Positions 1 to 6,832 of a stretch of 10,316 nucleotides of DNA are shown here, in pieces. Source of the DNA: CAYFVU01 sp964594775 (GTDB taxonomy: Bacteria > Spirochaetota > Spirochaetia > DSM-16054 > Sediminispirochaetaceae). Each line of letters starts with the position of its first letter. The stretch's first letter is position 1. Both the position numbers and the translations under genes were made by a program. The notes under the pieces were generated by a model, which was given only the letters and a program-made list of their open reading frames with translations, had not been told where the DNA came from and ran no database searches. The stretch covers positions 1-10,316 of the forward strand of contig CAZQNO010000084.1 in the NCBI GenBank assembly GCA_964594775.1. The letters run 5' to 3'.

Positions 1-35
1 GGGGTATCGATCCTCCTGCTTCAGCTTCCCACATC

Positions 36-54
36 TTTTGAACCACTATCAAAA
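36..54. promoter_or_regulatory. Inverted repeat TTTTGA-N7-TCAAAA, candidate operator
   Basis: Two perfect 6-bp arms (36-41 and 49-54) are separated by 7 bp, giving a 19-bp dyad upstream of the URO-D-like gene. On the minus strand an AGGAGGA (17 down to 11) sits just inside the left edge and could be the ribosome binding site of a divergent gene starting beyond the window. The dyad would then lie between two divergent genes. AT-rich arms of this kind occur by chance fairly often, so the role as an operator is an inference. Confidence 0.3.
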
Positions 55-134
55 TCTTTCGGGGAATTCATTTTACAGAAAAGATTGTACACTACCATCT
101 CGATCCGATACGGTAAATTTTGCCGATTTTCGCC

Positions 135-163
135 TTGCGCTTTTCGATCAATTTTCCTACTAT
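135..163 (+). promoter_or_regulatory. Possible promoter close to the URO-D-like start
   Basis: TTGCGC (135-140) and TACTAT (158-163) are separated by 17 bp. They match the -35 and -10 consensus at 3 of 6 and 4 of 6 positions. The -10-like box ends 5 nt before the ATG at 169, so a transcript from here would have almost no leader, which fits the absence of a Shine-Dalgarno sequence before that ATG. The match is weak and other promoters further upstream are possible. Confidence 0.22.
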
Positions 164-168
164 TTACC

Positions 169-1323
169 ATGACTCAACGAGAAAACATGCTCGCCCTTCT
201 GCGCGGCGAAGATTACGACCGAATTCCGATATGGTTCATGGGATTCGACAACGACGATTTGGTACGCAGCTTGAATCCCGACAAACAGCTTCCGAAAAGC
301 TTGTTTCATAATCCCGAAAACTTCGACTATCCATGGGACCGCCTGCCCGACGACGAACGCGAGAAGATGCTGGTCTACAACGAGACGGTATTGAAGCCGG
401 TTACGGTCATAGGCTGGGGGGCGAATATGTCTCTCGGACATGGCGGTCCGGGGGAATTCCAGTTCGGCCTTATCGAGAAAAAGAGTGAGACCGAACGAGT
501 GCTCGCGTGCGAAACCGGCTGCAAGCGGCTGGTGAGAAAAAATCCCCATAATTACCGCGACTATGATTATCCGATAGAAGCGGCGGCGGATTATCACAAG
601 CTCCAATTGCCGGACCCTGCTGCGCCGGAGAGATATAACGGATTCGCCGATGACGCGGCATATTTCAAGGGACAGGGATACCTCACAGGTGCGAATCTGA
701 ACGGTTTTTTCAGCGGTCCCCATTATTTCTGCATTGATTATGAGGAATACCTCGTTTCACTGTTGCTTGATCCGGAAAACACCAAGCGCCTGATAGATAC
801 CGTAGGTGAGTGGACTTTCACCGCGGCCGAAGAGGTGCTCAAACGCGGAGCAGAATGTCTTATACTCTGCGACGACCTCGGGTCGGCGGGCAATCTGCTG
901 ATGAGTCCGAATATATATGTGGACTGGATACAACCGTGGCACAAAAAAGTATGCGATTTGGCTCATGAGCATGGAGCATGGGTGCATCTCCACAGCCACG
1001 GCAACATCAATAAAATACTGCCGTCGGTACTGGAGACCGCTGTCGACATGCTCAATCCATGGGACATACATGAGTCTATGAATCTTGTCGATTTCCTCTC
1101 GAATCCTGCTTCCGACCGTACCATACCGGTGGGCGGCTGCCACAAATTCTTCTTCGAATGGGACCGTGACGAGCAAAACGAATACCTGACTCATCTTTTT
1201 GAAAGTGCAAAAAAGACCGGGAAACCCTGGATCTTCATGGAGACAGGAGGCATTCCCGAGGGAACATCCCGCGCTACGTGGGATTTCCTCGTAAACCGGC
1301 TCTCCGAACTTGCCGAACGCTGA
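169..1323 (+). CDS. Uroporphyrinogen decarboxylase (URO-D) superfamily protein, probable methyltransferase-like enzyme
   Basis: The product is 384 residues. The N-terminus (MTQRENMLALLRGEDYDRIP) is the usual opening of URO-D-superfamily proteins of the MtaA/CmuA type, which decides for the ATG at 169. The frame stays open upstream to a TTG at 85, and an in-frame ATG also lies at 187. None of the starts has a clear ribosome binding site. The C-terminal half has a CDDLGS segment (residues 234-239), an HLHSHGN segment (273-279) and GGC (322-324). In corrinoid and thiol methyltransferases of this superfamily zinc is held by a His-x-Cys plus a distal Cys, so H273/H275/H277 with C324 could form a related metal site; this is inference. 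I see no support for a haem-biosynthesis role. It stands alone, convergent with the transport operon. Such paralogues often lie near sugar or amine catabolic clusters, and the substrate is unknown. Confidence 0.85.
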   Translation: MTQRENMLALLRGEDYDRIPIWFMGFDNDDLVRSLNPDKQLPKSLFHNPENFDYPWDRLPDDEREKMLVYNETVLKPVTVIGWGANMSLGHGGPGEFQFGLIEKKSETERVLACETGCKRLVRKNPHNYRDYDYPIEAAADYHKLQLPDPAAPERYNGFADDAAYFKGQGYLTGANLNGFFSGPHYFCIDYEEYLVSLLLDPENTKRLIDTVGEWTFTAAEEVLKRGAECLILCDDLGSAGNLLMSPNIYVDWIQPWHKKVCDLAHEHGAWVHLHSHGNINKILPSVLETAVDMLNPWDIHESMNLVDFLSNPASDRTIPVGGCHKFFFEWDRDEQNEYLTHLFESAKKTGKPWIFMETGGIPEGTSRATWDFLVNRLSELAER

Positions 1324-1521
1324 CGCATCCTGTGCAGCGAGAGGTACGGATTTTCCCGCACATAATAGCCTCATGAACCGTTACCATGGGCAGGTGTCGA
1401 TGGAAGGGGCGGGAAATGGACCGCTCAGGGGGCCCTACAACGTTTCCCTTAATCTCCTCAGCACCACAGACTTCCCCGGTCTTCTTCGGTCCCCCGGATT
1501 TTCAATCAATCCGTGTATTCC
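1324..1521. other. Convergent intergenic region with no clear terminator
   Basis: This 198-bp gap separates the ends of two convergent genes. The only stem of note is CGGATT/AATCCG (1495-1500 with 1508-1513, 7-nt loop), which starts 8 nt past the stop of the minus-strand operon. It is not followed by a T-run on either strand (G-rich on the minus side). I see no gene, repeat or canonical intrinsic terminator here. Confidence 0.5.
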
Positions 1522-2907
1522 TTAGTCTCCCCGCAGCTTCCGCATCGCTTCGAGTGACATCTCCGCCAGCTCCTCGAAGCTGTAGTCTTTCTTCCCGCGA
1601 AGATAGGTCTCGAAACGACCGCCGAGGGGCTCGACCCATCGGACCGGTATAGCCCCGGCGCCGAGGGCGGTGCCGAGAATCGAGAGGACCTGAGCGGCGT
1701 TGCAGTCCGCATCCATCCCCTCCATTGCAACGATCTGCGCGGTGCGGTCGAAATCACCATCTCCGAACCAGAGAGCTGCCACCTCGGCGCAAGCGTTGGG
1801 GTAGCTGTGGATCCAGTGATAGCGGATACAAGCCTGCTCACAGCGAGCCCAGGCTTCGTCCCAAGAGGTGGAGCTCTTGCAGGTCTCGAGGGCATTACGG
1901 ATGACCGCCCCGTACTTTGTCTCTGCAGGGATCATTGCTATGCTCCACTCCAAGATGCTCCGAATATCTTCTTCCCTGAGGGCCCGAGAGACCATCAGGG
2001 CATTGAAGACCTCGCCGAGGATACCGTTGCTCGTGTGACTCAACGAACCGTCGAGCCATGCCAACCGCGCCGCTTCGAGAAGATGGCCCCCTGAGAGGAG
2101 TCCCGGCGCGGCTCCCCGCATCTGCGCCCCGATCCACTCTCGGTAGGGATTCTCCGTGAGTGCGGTCCTCGGCGGCAGGAGTCCGGCAAGTATGTTCCTC
2201 AGCGCAACATCCTCGGCGGACCATGCGTAGGGAATGCGTATCGCCCAGTCGGCGGCGAGGAGCTCCGTGCTCAGATTCTTCCCTTGCTCGAGGACCGCCT
2301 CGAGCAAAACGATCTGGTAGGTGATGTCGTCGTTCACCGTGCTCGGCGTCTTCACGTAACCGTCAATGCGGCCGTAGGCCCCGCGTAACTGCCGCGATGA
2401 ATACCCTTCTACCGCAGTGCCGAGGGCGTCGCCGACGGCCTGACCCACCCAGCTGCCGAGAACCCTATCAGCGGGCGGATGCCGGCTCGGGGCCTCAGCT
2501 TCCGCTTCGATCGGACTCGCCTTCCTGAAATCCTCAAAGCTGTGTAATTGCCTTTGGCGATGGTACTCGTCCTCGAAGTCGTCCCGCGCCAGGCGTACGG
2601 CCCGGTTCACCTGCACTGTTGCCTCGATGAGCCCCTCCATGTCACCTTTCTGCAGAGCGGCATAGCCACTTTCGACAGGCTTCTGCCAAGCCGACACCCG
2701 CTTGCCGAGATTTTCTACGGCCTGTACGGTGGCAACGATCAGGCGCACTGGTGCACCGGAGCCGGGGACGAAGCCCAGCCACAGCTCTCTCAGCTGCCGA
2801 TCTGCCTCCTCCTCTTTGTCGAAGGCCTTGCCCCAGCCTTGGTACTCACGCTCCTCGAGCGGGTCAGCCGAGAAGAAGTGCTCGGACTCGTATTCCCAGG
2901 CCCGCAT
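1522..2907 (-). CDS. ADP-ribosylglycohydrolase-family protein with extra N-terminal domain
   Basis: The product is 461 residues. Residues about 146-425 carry the ADP-ribosylglycohydrolase fold (DraG/ARH, COG1397-like): GQAVGDALG at 155-163, NDD at 192-194, and GMDADC at 397-402. In the family the paired acidic motifs (usually T-D-D-T and D-x-D-T/S) bind two divalent metals that activate cleavage of an N-glycosidic bond to ribose. Here the first Thr is Asn and the residue after the last Asp is Cys, so the acidic ligands are kept while flanking residues differ. Residues 1-145 form a charged, probably helical domain (rich in E, R, W) that I do not recognise. The gene is last in the operon. Its ATG is 3 nt after the potA-like stop, and its ribosome binding site GGAGGAGGG (2923 down to 2915) is embedded in the last potA codons, so translation is probably coupled. 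With an importer and a ribokinase alongside, a catabolic N-ribosidase role is more likely than protein de-ADP-ribosylation (inference). Confidence 0.85.
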   Translation of the reverse strand: MRAWEYESEHFFSADPLEEREYQGWGKAFDKEEEADRQLRELWLGFVPGSGAPVRLIVATVQAVENLGKRVSAWQKPVESGYAALQKGDMEGLIEATVQVNRAVRLARDDFEDEYHRQRQLHSFEDFRKASPIEAEAEAPSRHPPADRVLGSWVGQAVGDALGTAVEGYSSRQLRGAYGRIDGYVKTPSTVNDDITYQIVLLEAVLEQGKNLSTELLAADWAIRIPYAWSAEDVALRNILAGLLPPRTALTENPYREWIGAQMRGAAPGLLSGGHLLEAARLAWLDGSLSHTSNGILGEVFNALMVSRALREEDIRSILEWSIAMIPAETKYGAVIRNALETCKSSTSWDEAWARCEQACIRYHWIHSYPNACAEVAALWFGDGDFDRTAQIVAMEGMDADCNAAQVLSILGTALGAGAIPVRWVEPLGGRFETYLRGKKDYSFEELAEMSLEAMRKLRGD

Positions 2908-2910
2908 GGC

Positions 2911-4020
2911 TCAACCCTCCTCCAAGGGCACAAGCGTGTCTGCTGGAATGATGATGTACGCATTCTGTCCCATCTCGAAGGGGGGAATTGCGCTCTCGTT
3001 CTTCTGGTGCACCTTGATCTCCATCCCCTCAGCCGTGAGGCGGTAGCGGCTCAGATTGCCGGTGTAGGTGATGAAGTCCACCCGAACGGGGATGCTCGCA
3101 GGCCCCTCCTTCACAGATGAGATGCGTATCCGCTCGGGCCTCACGCAGTAGCTCTTCGGTCCGTCGGCACGTACGGTGCCGATAATCGGCAAAATCTCTC
3201 CGCTTTCGAGTGTCAGCTCGCCCCCGACTGTAGCGGGTGCACTGCCGGCTGCTGTTCCGGCTGGGCTGCCGGCGGCCGGGGCGGGGCGTAGGCTTCCCCT
3301 CAGGATGTTTGCCTCACCAAGGAAGTTGGCCACGAAAGAGTTCACGGGCCGCTCGTACATCTCCACCGGCGAACCGTCCTGCACGATCCGCCCTCCGTCC
3401 ATGATTGCGACCCGGTCGGACATGGTGAGAGCCTCGTCCTTATCATGGGTCACGAAGAGGGTAGTGATGCCGAGGGAGCGTTGCAGCGTTCGCAGCTCCA
3501 CCTGCATCTCTTCCCTCAACTTCTTGTCGAGGGCACTCAAGCTCTCGTCGAGAAGGAGGATGTGCGGCTCTATCACAAGAGCTCTGGCCAAAGCTACCCG
3601 CTGCTGCTGCCCCCCAGAAATCTGCCTCGGCTTTCTGCGCTCGTAGCCCTTCAAGTGAACCATCTCGATGGCCCTGCTGATCCTCCGCACACGTTCATCA
3701 GCGGGGACCCTGCGCATCTGCAGGCCGTACTGCACGTTGTCCCAAACCGTCATGTGGGGAAAGAGGGCGTAGCTCTGGAAGACCATCCCGATGTTACGAC
3801 GATAAACGGGCATCGTATCTATCCGATGTTCATTCAGGAATATGCTCCCCCTGTCGAGCTTCTCCAGCCCGGCGATGAGACGGAGGGTGGTGGTCTTTCC
3901 GCAACCTGATGGGCCTAGAAGCGAGACGAACTGTCCCTCCTCTATGTGCATATCGATGCTGTCGACGACGGTGTTTCCGTCGAAGCTCTTCGTTACGTCC
4001 TTCAAGGTAAGCGATCCCAT
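2911..4020 (-). CDS. potA: ABC transporter ATP-binding protein, polyamine/PotA type
   Basis: The product is 369 residues, the ATPase that drives the importer encoded just upstream. Visible motifs are Walker A GPSGCGKT (36-43), Q-loop Gln82, signature ISGGQQQR (134-141), Walker B ILLLDE (154-159), D-loop SALD (162-165) and H-loop His192. The residue after the catalytic Glu159 is Ser160, where this family usually has Pro. The C-terminal part (about 236-369) is a TOBE-type regulatory domain (VRPERIRI at 293-300), as in PotA/FbpC/CysA-like ATPases. Between the two lies a low-complexity Ala/Gly/Pro/Ser stretch (about 246-265) that looks like an inserted flexible linker. The start has GGAG and AAAGAAG upstream within the 7-nt gap to the permease stop, so the genes are tightly coupled. 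The symbol denotes the closest named family; the actual substrate is uncertain. Confidence 0.9.
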   Translation of the reverse strand: MGSLTLKDVTKSFDGNTVVDSIDMHIEEGQFVSLLGPSGCGKTTTLRLIAGLEKLDRGSIFLNEHRIDTMPVYRRNIGMVFQSYALFPHMTVWDNVQYGLQMRRVPADERVRRISRAIEMVHLKGYERRKPRQISGGQQQRVALARALVIEPHILLLDESLSALDKKLREEMQVELRTLQRSLGITTLFVTHDKDEALTMSDRVAIMDGGRIVQDGSPVEMYERPVNSFVANFLGEANILRGSLRPAPAAGSPAGTAAGSAPATVGGELTLESGEILPIIGTVRADGPKSYCVRPERIRISSVKEGPASIPVRVDFITYTGNLSRYRLTAEGMEIKVHQKNESAIPPFEMGQNAYIIIPADTLVPLEEG

Positions 4021-4027
4021 GACTTCT

Positions 4028-4810
4028 TTACTCCATAAACTGCTTCAAGGATTGTTTCGTCAGCACCGCGATCACGACGAAGAGCAGTGTGCTTGCGCCG
4101 AGAATGATGGTCGAGATGCCGTTTATCTCCGGGGTGAAACCGAACTTTATCGAGGTGTAGATCTCTATGGGCAAAGTCGACTCTCCGGTCTCGATGAGAA
4201 AGTAAGAGAGGACGAACATGTTGAAGGATACGAGAAAGGCGAGAAAGGCCCCCGCGAGGATCGCCGGCAGGAGGCTAGGAAGCGAGACACGCCAGAACGT
4301 CTGCACCGGGTTCGCACCGAGCGTGTAGGAGGCATCCTCGAGGGACAGGTCGAGGGAGTCGATCCTCGCGTTTAGCACGAGGGCGAAGTAGGGAAGCGTC
4401 ACTATAACGTGCCCCATCAGTAGAAAGAAGTAGTTCCGGTCGAAGCCGAGAAAGCGAATGAAGAGCAGGAGCGAAATGCCGAGGATGATCCAGGGAATGG
4501 TAAGGGGCAGGACGGCGAGGGTCTGCACCCTATTCTTCAGCTTCCTAGAGGATCTGCTGATACCGTAGACGAGCAGGGTACCTACAAGAATGCAGATCAC
4601 CGCAGTCACCGCCGCAAGGACGATGCTGTACTGCGTACTGGTGAAGAGGTCCTCGTTGCCTACCAGTTCTCGGTACCAGTGGAGGGAGAGCTCGAAAGGC
4701 AGTGCATTATAGCGTGACCGGTTGAACGACATCGCCGCCATCACGCCGATGGGCAGGTAGATAAGAAAGAGTATGAAGAAGCTGTAGATCCAGGCAAGGA
4801 GTTTCTTCAT
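4028..4810 (-). CDS. potC: ABC transporter permease, PotC type
   Basis: The product is 260 residues, an inner-membrane permease with about six hydrophobic segments, the first at about residues 5-27 (KKLLAWIYSFFILFLIYLP). The cytoplasmic EAA-type loop that docks on the ATPase is seen as LEDASYTLGANP (156-167) followed by FWRVSLP. The length and the opening MKK followed at once by a membrane helix are typical of PotC in spermidine/putrescine-type importers. It would form the channel heterodimer with the PotB-type subunit just upstream, whose stop is 9 nt before this ATG. The gap and the end of that gene carry AGGGGA as the likely ribosome binding site. No truncation or frameshift is seen. Substrate identity cannot be inferred from the permease alone. 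Confidence 0.9.
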   Translation of the reverse strand: MKKLLAWIYSFFILFLIYLPIGVMAAMSFNRSRYNALPFELSLHWYRELVGNEDLFTSTQYSIVLAAVTAVICILVGTLLVYGISRSSRKLKNRVQTLAVLPLTIPWIILGISLLLFIRFLGFDRNYFFLLMGHVIVTLPYFALVLNARIDSLDLSLEDASYTLGANPVQTFWRVSLPSLLPAILAGAFLAFLVSFNMFVLSYFLIETGESTLPIEIYTSIKFGFTPEINGISTIILGASTLLFVVIAVLTKQSLKQFME

Positions 4811-4819
4811 ATTTTTCCC

Positions 4820-5659
4820 CTACTCCTCCAGCTGCGCTTTCTCCGACAGGCGCCGAAGGAGAAAAATGACCAGAAACACGAAGAGCAGCAGCAACGTGCC
4901 GATGGCAGCCCCGAAGTTCCAGCCGTAGATCTCGAAGAACTGATCCTCAATTATCGTCCCGATGAGAGTACCCTGCGTCCCCCCGAGGATTCGCGGCTCG
5001 ACAAAGGCTCCTAGGCAGGGAACGAAAACGAGGAGAAAGCCGGAGAGTACTCCCGGCCAGCTGAGCGGCAGCACCACACGGAAGAAGGTAGCCGCCGGCT
5101 TTGCCCCCAGTATGAGTGAGGCCTCAATAAGCCTGTCGTCTATCCGCTCTATAGCCATGTAGATGGAAATGACCATAAAGGGAAAGAAGATGTGGGCAAG
5201 GGCGATAATGTAGGCCTTCGGTGTAAAGAGAATACCCAGCTTGGGATTGGAGATTAGTCCTATGTTCATCAGGAAACCCGCCAGCACCCCGCCGTCCCTC
5301 AGCAGGACGAGCCAGGAGTAAGCCCGTATGAGCTCGCTAATCCAGATGGGCAGGATGATGAGGAAAAGGAAGAGGGTGCGTTGCTTCGGCAGGATCTTCG
5401 CCATGATGAAGGCGAGGGGATAAGCCAGCAACAGGGAAACCAGGGTGATGCCAAAGCTCGTACGCAAGGTCTTCCAGGTGAGAAAGTAGTAGAAATCCCT
5501 GGAAAAAAAGCGCCGGTAGTGCTCAAGGGTGAAGCCGCCGCCGCCCTCTACCTGGAAGCTCGAATAGACCATGATACCGAGGGGCACGAGGGCGAAGATA
5601 ACGATGATCCCGATCCCAGGAAGGGATAGGGCCTCTCTCTTGTTGCGTTCATTGCGCAT
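4820..5659 (-). CDS. potB: ABC transporter permease, PotB type
   Basis: The product is 279 residues from the chosen ATG at 5659, with six or so hydrophobic segments beginning at LPGIGIIVIFALVPLG and an EAA loop reading LIEASLILGAKP, followed by FFRVVLP. The frame is open up to an ATG at 5782, inside the end of potD, and another ATG lies at 5692. I prefer 5659 because GAGGA (5672 down to 5668) stands 8 nt upstream, because the product then opens like a typical PotB (short charged tail, then the first helix), and because the longer versions would start before or just after a strong hairpin (5705-5736). It pairs with the PotC-type permease immediately downstream. The gene is separated from the binding-protein gene by 86 nt including the hairpin, which is unusual in an otherwise tightly packed operon. 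Confidence 0.88.
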   Translation of the reverse strand: MRNERNKREALSLPGIGIIVIFALVPLGIMVYSSFQVEGGGGFTLEHYRRFFSRDFYYFLTWKTLRTSFGITLVSLLLAYPLAFIMAKILPKQRTLFLFLIILPIWISELIRAYSWLVLLRDGGVLAGFLMNIGLISNPKLGILFTPKAYIIALAHIFFPFMVISIYMAIERIDDRLIEASLILGAKPAATFFRVVLPLSWPGVLSGFLLVFVPCLGAFVEPRILGGTQGTLIGTIIEDQFFEIYGWNFGAAIGTLLLLFVFLVIFLLRRLSEKAQLEE

Positions 5660-5667
5660 ATACGCTA

Positions 5668-5672
5668 TCCTC
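5668..5672 (-). promoter_or_regulatory. Ribosome binding site deciding the potB start
   Basis: GAGGA on the minus strand lies 8 nt before the ATG at 5659. The in-frame ATG at 5692 has only GGGG directly abutting it, which is too close to work as a normal Shine-Dalgarno sequence. Confidence 0.6.
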
Positions 5673-5704
5673 AAGAAGAGCTTATTGCTCATCCCCGTAA
5701 CCAA

Positions 5705-5736
5705 ATGCCCGTCCGGCAATAGTGCCGGCCGGGCAT
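5705..5736 (-). terminator. Intercistronic hairpin between potD and potB
   Basis: Two 14-nt arms (5705-5718 and 5723-5736) pair with a single mismatch around a 4-nt loop. The stem is GC-rich and starts 9 nt after the potD-type stop codon. On the transcribed (minus) strand it is followed by ATTTGGTTA, a short, poor U-tract, so it is better read as a leaky terminator or an mRNA 3'-end stabiliser than as a full stop. Such a structure after a binding-protein gene commonly lets the cell make more binding protein than membrane subunits, as in malE-malF. That function is inferred here. Confidence 0.7.
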
Positions 5737-5745
5737 CGAATTCGG

Positions 5746-6810
5746 TCAGCGGGCCTTCACTTCCTGCCAGAATTCGTTCCACATGGTCTTGGTCTCATTG
5801 TCCCTGTAGGCGATGAAGTGCAGTTTATCGATGTCATCCATGGACATGCCGATGAAATCGCGAACCTCTTGGTCCACTCCCGCGAGCGCCTCCTCGTTGA
5901 CCGGAGAGGGACCGCCCTTCTCCACCCAGGAGAGCTGGTAGTCGGCGCTGATAAGCTCGTCGATGAATTTCAACGCCAGATCCTTGTGCGGTGCATCCTT
6001 CACGATGGCCCAGTAGTCAAGCCAGCCGATAGCTCCCTCCTTTGGGACGACATAGCCGATGGGCAGTCCGTCGTTCTTCATACTTAGGGTTTGGCCGCTC
6101 CAGGCGAGCCCCACGGAGATCTGCTCGTTGGCAAAGAGCTTGGAGAACTCGTCGCCCGTCTTCCAGTAGGTCCTATTGTAGGGTTTTTGCTCGATAAGAG
6201 CCTCCTTGATCGCCTCGAGGTCGTCCGGTTCGTTGGGGTCCTGCCCCAGGTGCATCGCCGCCAGCATGATCGCGTCGTTGTAGTCGTCGCGAATGGCCAC
6301 TTCGCCTCTGTAATCCTCGTCCCAAAAAACGTCGACGCTGTTGATCTCATCGTCCACAAGCTCGGTGTTATAGGCGATAGAGGTAGAACCCCAGACCCAT
6401 GGCACTGCATACATCTCGCCTCCATCGGTTGCCTCGGAGCGACCCAGAAAGGTATCGATGAGGGCATCGTAGTTCTCCAGCTCCGCCGGGTCTATCGGTT
6501 GCAAAAGTTCCTCTTTGATCGCCTGAGGGAGGATCGAGCTGTTCGGGAGAACCACGTCGAACTCTCCGACTCCCACCGTCCTGAGTTTCGTCAGCAGCTC
6601 CTCCTCCGATGCCATGTACTCGTGTACGATCGTGCAGTCGTACTTCTCCTCGAACATCTGCACGAACTCCTGGTCGTCGGAACCGTAATCCTTCCAGTTC
6701 ACCACGACCAGGGTCTTCTCCTCCTCTTGTGTCTCCTGTGCTCCTCCGGCCAGGAGAGCTCCCGCAGCGACCGTTATCAGCACAACGACGCTTACCAGTT
6801 TCTTTGCCAT
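5746..6810 (-). CDS. potD: Periplasmic solute-binding protein, polyamine/PotD type
   Basis: The product is 354 residues. The leader has Lys3-Lys4, a hydrophobic core and ends in LLAGGAQE (19-26); there is no lipobox Cys, so it is probably cleaved by signal peptidase I. Family features include VVVNWKDYG (35-43), PWVWGSTSIAYN (137-148), GLAWSGQ (234-240) and GWLDYWAI (262-269). From memory of E. coli PotD, its amine-binding Trp255-x-Asp257 aligns with W263-x-D265 here, and its Asp168/Glu171 pair with D176/D179. If right, the ligand carries a positive charge. The start at 6810 is fixed by AAGGAGGA (6822 down to 6815); a longer frame to 6840 would overlap the lacI stop. It lies 22 nt after the regulator gene and is followed by a hairpin. 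PotD, PotF and other Fe/thiamine-type binding proteins share the fold, so the exact ligand is open. Confidence 0.9.
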   Translation of the reverse strand: MAKKLVSVVVLITVAAGALLAGGAQETQEEEKTLVVVNWKDYGSDDQEFVQMFEEKYDCTIVHEYMASEEELLTKLRTVGVGEFDVVLPNSSILPQAIKEELLQPIDPAELENYDALIDTFLGRSEATDGGEMYAVPWVWGSTSIAYNTELVDDEINSVDVFWDEDYRGEVAIRDDYNDAIMLAAMHLGQDPNEPDDLEAIKEALIEQKPYNRTYWKTGDEFSKLFANEQISVGLAWSGQTLSMKNDGLPIGYVVPKEGAIGWLDYWAIVKDAPHKDLALKFIDELISADYQLSWVEKGGPSPVNEEALAGVDQEVRDFIGMSMDDIDKLHFIAYRDNETKTMWNEFWQEVKAR

Positions 6811-6832
6811 ATATTCCTCCTTGCGTGTAAAT

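Noticed and set aside
85..168. TTG-initiated extension of the URO-D-like protein
   Set aside because: The 28 extra residues do not look like a family N-terminus, and the ATG at 169 begins the standard family opening.
160..723. Minus-strand frame of 187 codons within the URO-D-like gene
   Set aside because: It is a shadow of the plus-strand coding sequence with no plausible start signal or domain.
1495..1513. CGGATT/AATCCG stem after the end of the minus-strand operon as an intrinsic terminator
   Set aside because: The stem is only 6 bp and is followed by G-rich sequence instead of a T-run on the operon strand.
2548..3120. Long plus-strand frame opposite the hydrolase and ATPase genes
   Set aside because: It lies antisense to two well-supported genes, and its composition is that of a GC-rich shadow frame.
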